Below are positions 61,019 through 64,000 of a DNA stretch of 64,000 bases, piece after piece. Below the pieces are notes generated by a model. It was not told where the DNA came from. It saw nothing but the letters and a program-made list of their open reading frames with translations, and searched no databases. The DNA is taken from NCBI RefSeq assembly GCF_007754155.1, contig NZ_CP037423.1, positions 7,684,938-7,748,937 of the forward strand. Direction: 5' to 3'. A program made the translations under genes and the position numbers. The first letter of the stretch is position 1, and every line of letters begins with the position of its first letter. The DNA comes from Stieleria neptunia (lineage in GTDB: Bacteria > Planctomycetota > Planctomycetia > Pirellulales > Pirellulaceae).

Positions 61019-61873
61019 ATGTCCGCAGTAGATCCCGTCCTTTTCGAATCCCATTCGCACACGCCGCTTTGCAAACACGCTGACGGCTTGCCGACCGAGT
61101 ATGCCGCGGTGGCCGAGTCGCGCGGACTGCGGGGCATGCATGTGACCTGTCACAACCCGATGCCCAATGGGTTCTCCTCCGGCGTCCGCATGGCGGAATC
61201 GGAATTCGACGCCTATGTCGACTTGGTTGCCCAGGCGACCGATGATTGGAAAGGGCGCGTCGACGTTCGATTGGGCCTGGAAGCCGATTATTTTGAAGGC
61301 CACGAAGCGTATTTGGAAAAACAACTCTCCGCCGCCGACTTTCACTTCGTGCTCGGTTCGGTGCATCCCCAGATCGGCGAGTTTCGTGAGACGTATTGGC
61401 AAGACGACTTGGTCGAAGTCCAACGGATCTATTTCAACCTGTTGGCCAAGTCGGCGGAGACCGGGTTGTTCGACTCATTGGCCCATCCGGATTTGATCAA
61501 GAATTTCACCACCGAAGCCTGGGATCCCGATTCGATCTTGGACGTGATCCGTCCGGCGCTCGATCGGATCGCCAAGACCGGCGTGGCGATGGAACTGAAT
61601 ACCAGTGGGGTCAACAAGCGCATCTCGGAAATGAATCCCTTTCCCGACATGCTGGCTGAAATGAAGTCACGTGAGATCCCCGTCACACTCGGGGCCGACG
61701 CCCACACGCCCCAGCGCGTCGGCGACGGTTATGAAACCGCCATGCGGCTGCTGCAGAGCGTCGGCTACACGCACGTGAATTTCTTTCTCGGTCGCAAGCG
61801 CCAATCGGTGGAAATTGAAACCGCACTGGCGTCGATGATCCCGGTCGACGAAGCCGCCAGCCTGGGGCGGTAG
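61019..61873 (+). CDS. PHP-domain phosphatase (histidinol-phosphatase type, HisJ-like)
   Basis: A 284-aa metal-dependent phosphatase of the PHP family. The first metal motif is FESHSHTPLCKHADG (9-23), then MHVTCHNP, RLGLEADYFEGHE, VLGSVHPQIGEF, DSLAHPDLIKNF and VTLGADAHTPQRVG, which together supply the His/Asp/Glu ligands. This pattern is that of HisJ, which dephosphorylates histidinol phosphate in histidine synthesis, but other PHP phosphoesterases share it. The ATG at 61019 begins just before the first motif; the frame upstream translates the repeat cluster. No his genes are adjacent. Confidence 0.85.
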   Translation: MSAVDPVLFESHSHTPLCKHADGLPTEYAAVAESRGLRGMHVTCHNPMPNGFSSGVRMAESEFDAYVDLVAQATDDWKGRVDVRLGLEADYFEGHEAYLEKQLSAADFHFVLGSVHPQIGEFRETYWQDDLVEVQRIYFNLLAKSAETGLFDSLAHPDLIKNFTTEAWDPDSILDVIRPALDRIAKTGVAMELNTSGVNKRISEMNPFPDMLAEMKSREIPVTLGADAHTPQRVGDGYETAMRLLQSVGYTHVNFFLGRKRQSVEIETALASMIPVDEAASLGR

Positions 61874-62022
61874 CGTCCTGGCAGGCGAGGCTCGCGCCCC
61901 AAGTAAAGAAGCCACCCTCCCTGGCAGGCAGGGTCGAGCGCAGCGAGGGGAGGGTCGAACGTCCAAACGCCACGTTCGCCTCAGCCCGACTCGTCGCCGT
62001 CTCAACCGAAACCCATCCCGCT

Positions 62023-62709
62023 TCACTCGCTCGCGTTCGCCAGCGCCCGTTGCAACGGGCATTGCGCCGCATCGATCTGTTTTCCGCTGCGGTAACCTTG
62101 CAGCAACCGTCGTGATTCGGCGGCCAGCATGCGGCGGACTTCGCGCCGTTTCCCTTTCACCCGTGGGATCGACAGGTTGTCATAAGCGGTCGTCTGGTGA
62201 CGCATCCAGGCGATCACCGCAGACTCCGCCCGACGCTCGACCGGGATGCGTTGCGTGCGGGCGACGGTGCCGCTGCCCACGGGCGTTGCATGTGTGGTGA
62301 CGGCAACGGCCAGCCGCTTGGCGATGTCGTGATGGGCCGCATGAAAATTGAGGAAGGTGAGCACCGCGTTTTCGAACTCGCCGACGTACTCGGCTTGTTT
62401 CTTCTCGCGTCGGGCCACGTCACTTTTTCGCTTTTTTGCGTACGCGTCGGTCGACCGCTCGGCATCCAGTTTTGCCTTGGCGGCGGCGATCTGATCGGCG
62501 TCCGCCCAAACGCCTTTGGAAAACACCCGTCGCCCGCGGCGTTCTTTCACCGTCCACGTCGGCCCGGCCGCTTTCACACGACGGGTCAGCCCCGCATCGC
62601 CGGGCGGCAACAATTCCCAGCCGGTCGGAATCGACAGCTTGGTTCCGTCTTCGTCGACGACCTGTTGGGCGGAGGGTCCGGGAGCGACAACGCGAGTCTT
62701 TTCGGGCAT
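62023..62709 (-). CDS. DUF2293 family protein
   Basis: A 228-aa basic protein of the DUF2293 family, of unknown function. The N-terminal third is a small beta domain (TKLSIPTGWELLPPGDAGLT, RVKAAGPTWTVKERRGRRVF). A charged helical linker (AAAKAKLDAERSTDAYAKKR) follows, and the DUF2293 core is in the C-terminal half: AVLTFLNFHAAHHDIAKRLA, HATPVGSGTVARTQRIPVER, AVIAWMRHQTTAYDNLSIPR. High Arg/Lys content suggests nucleic-acid binding. It is isolated among repeats. Confidence 0.82.
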   Translation of the reverse strand: MPEKTRVVAPGPSAQQVVDEDGTKLSIPTGWELLPPGDAGLTRRVKAAGPTWTVKERRGRRVFSKGVWADADQIAAAKAKLDAERSTDAYAKKRKSDVARREKKQAEYVGEFENAVLTFLNFHAAHHDIAKRLAVAVTTHATPVGSGTVARTQRIPVERRAESAVIAWMRHQTTAYDNLSIPRVKGKRREVRRMLAAESRRLLQGYRSGKQIDAAQCPLQRALANASE

Positions 62710-62904
62710 CGGGCAGAAGCGGCACGGGGAAAGCGGTCAATCACAACGCACACCGACTTGATCGGCGGGTCGCGCGGGGCATCTTGATACGACGAATCCG
62801 GTTTTGCATCAAGCGTTCCTCCCCGGAGACGCCCCTGGGGATCGGGGGAGGGATGGCAGAATGATTCGGGGCAGAATGATGGGGTGAGCATCCACACCGG
62901 AGCC
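62710..62904. other. Intergenic spacer with nothing recognised
   Basis: First part of the 542-base gap before the transposase. No gene, RNA or repeat is supported here; short overlapping frames on both strands have no recognisable content. The rest of the gap holds two repeat families and the left end of the IS630 element. Confidence 0.5.
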
Positions 62905-63000
62905 TCGTTCCAAAGCTCCGCCTCCCACCTCGTTCCAGGGCTCCGCCTTGGAACGGGCTTTGCCGGAGGCTCCGCCTCCGACGCACGAGAGGCGGAGCCT
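62905..63000. repeat. Dispersed palindromic repeat (CTCGTTCCAGGGCTCCGCC type)
   Basis: CGTTCCAGGGCTCCGCCTTGGAACG, GGAGGCTCCGCCTCC and GAGGCGGAGCCTTA form mirrored pairs related to 2435-2545 and 53949-54016. Confidence 0.8.
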
Positions 63001-63018
63001 TACGCCGTGAACGATTTG

Positions 63019-63095
63019 TTAGCGGCAGGGCGCGAGCCCTCCGGTGTTTCGGCAAAGACAGCGGAACCGGAGGGCTCGCGCCCTGCCGCTAACAC
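63019..63095. repeat. Long inverted repeat (GGAGGGCTCGCGCCCTGCCG family)
   Basis: TTAGCGGCAGGGCGCGAGCC (63019 on) and GGCTCGCGCCCTGCCGCTAA (to 63092) are exact inverted arms, both extended by CTCCGGT/CCGGAG-type bases, around about 20 bases. Single arms occur in 44621-45278. Confidence 0.88.
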
Positions 63096-63251
63096 CTCCT
63101 AAGCACGTGAGCATGTGTAGTTCATGGAAATTGGCAAGGCTTTTGCAGGTTTGTCACGATGGGCGCGGTTCGTTCTTTTGCTAGCTAATTGTCCGGTCGT
63201 CGGACGGGCCTGGCAAGGTCGGTGCCTCCCGACAATCACGGGAGACTTACC

Positions 63252-64000
63252 ATGGCAAGACCTGCAACCGTTTTCGCGAAAATCACGAACCAGCAGCAAC
63301 GTGACCGTCTGATTGAGCTTTGGAAACAGCATCCAAACCATTACACACGAATACGGGCACACGCGATTCTTCTGAGCGATGCTCAATACGAAATTGAGCA
63401 GATCGTCGATATTCTTAGTGTCAGTAGAGACAGCGTGCGAGCTTGGATCAAACACTTTGAACAAGACGGACCAGACGCCCTGCTGGACGAAAAGCGACCA
63501 GGCGGACCGAGGAAGCTCAATGAACAGGAAGAGCAAATCCTCAAAGATTTGTTGCGGCAATTTCCCTCCCGGCCTGCCACAGTCCTGTCGCGTTTGCGAA
63601 CACGGACCGGCAAATCGATCAGCCGACATTCGCTGCGTCGTTACGCCCGACGATTCAATTTGAGCTGGAAGCGGTTTCGGCGCAGCCTGCGGAAAAAACG
63701 AGACGAAAAGGCTTTCCGGTTGGCTCAAGAGGAACTCGCCGAGTTGCTCAATGAACCTGAACTGGATGTCGTATACTTTGACGAAGCGGGATTTTCGCTT
63801 AAGGGCGTGGTGCCATACGGATGGCTTCCCATCGGCGAACGGACCGATGTGCCAGTCACCGGCGCCCATGGGGCGACGGTTCAGGCACTTGGCTTTGAGC
63901 ATCAAGATGGAACCACCCATACCTATCTTCACAAAGGGTACGTCAACACGCAAACGGTCATTGAAATCATGGATGATTTTTGTGAGACGATTGACCAAAC
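63252..64000 (+). CDS. IS630-family transposase, 5' part (cut by window end)
   Basis: The open frame from ATG 63252 runs to the window end without a stop, so at least 249 residues are present. The N-terminal part is a pair of helix-turn-helix domains (YEIEQIVDILSVSRDSVRAW, RPATVLSRLRTRTGKSISRH). The DDE domain starts with VVYFDEAGFSL, holding the first catalytic Asp, as in IS630/mariner-type transposases. The second and third acidic residues lie beyond the window. The upstream gap 63096-63251 should hold the left inverted repeat, but I could not fix it. No disruption is seen in the part shown. Confidence 0.88.
   Translation, partial: MARPATVFAKITNQQQRDRLIELWKQHPNHYTRIRAHAILLSDAQYEIEQIVDILSVSRDSVRAWIKHFEQDGPDALLDEKRPGGPRKLNEQEEQILKDLLRQFPSRPATVLSRLRTRTGKSISRHSLRRYARRFNLSWKRFRRSLRKKRDEKAFRLAQEELAELLNEPELDVVYFDEAGFSLKGVVPYGWLPIGERTDVPVTGAHGATVQALGFEHQDGTTHTYLHKGYVNTQTVIEIMDDFCETIDQ

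Overview
The window is chromosomal DNA of a planctomycete, most like the Rhodopirellula/Pirellulaceae group. This rests on sequence features: a formylglycine-type sulfatase, PSCyt1/DUF1592 + DUF1552 secreted proteins, an SHD1-type secreted protein, an N-terminal LESLEDRRLLA-type export motif, an ECF sigma factor overlapping a Ser/Thr kinase gene, an aspartokinase with several ACT domains, frequent GTG/TTG starts, and many palindromic intergenic repeats. No rRNA, tRNA or CRISPR array was seen.

Layout. 0-7 kb: sulfatase, a conserved hypothetical, di-haem cytochrome c peroxidase, MutY, a PDZ protein and a small hypothetical. 7-10.6 kb: imuA-imuB mutagenesis operon with candidate palindromic operators. 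11-16.5 kb: lipid kinase, then a BamA that is split into a five-POTRA protein and a separate beta-barrel protein, then a SUKH (SMI1/KNR4) protein. 16.3-24.7 kb: a block of about 6 kb (a 1541-aa J-like/cytochrome/TPR protein and a convergent secreted protein) flanked by two copies of one ancestral segment. In the left copy the SHD1 gene is broken; in the right copy the SUKH gene is broken. 24.9-28.3 kb: secreted hypothetical and an RTX-like protein with 393-bp tandem repeats. 28.5-33 kb: ECF sigma/kinase pair and a putative outer-membrane protein. 33.2-34.2 kb: an unannotated-looking protein that carries the motif order of animal ADP-ribosyl cyclases (Aplysia cyclase/CD38). 34.5-39.3 kb: XylR-like regulator, DUF1592 and DUF1552 proteins in one operon. 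39.6-44 kb: aspartokinase, ApgM-like phosphomutase/proposed homoserine kinase and an aminotransferase. 44-47.6 kb: DUF4416 protein, RNase HII-like protein and a TIM-barrel sugar isomerase.

47.8-57.9 kb is a long minus-strand envelope cluster: yajC, secDF, an M28 peptidase, ompH/skp, lpxC, lpxA and a Gfo/Idh oxidoreductase that overlaps lpxA. It combines export (SecDF-YajC), a periplasmic chaperone (Skp) and early lipid A synthesis. The oxidoreductase, with the DegT aminotransferase at 58.1 kb, raises the possibility of a 3-amino lipid A (GnnA/GnnB-like) branch. 58-64 kb: DegT aminotransferase, SGNH hydrolase, a small hypothetical, PHP phosphatase, DUF2293 protein and the 5' part of an IS630 transposase cut by the window edge.

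The strongest candidates for something new are the ADP-ribosyl cyclase-like protein at 33.2 kb, the duplication-flanked insertion at 17-23 kb, the split BamA, and a palindromic miniature element found at 41.4 and 46.5 kb. All assignments come from reading motifs; no database search was run.
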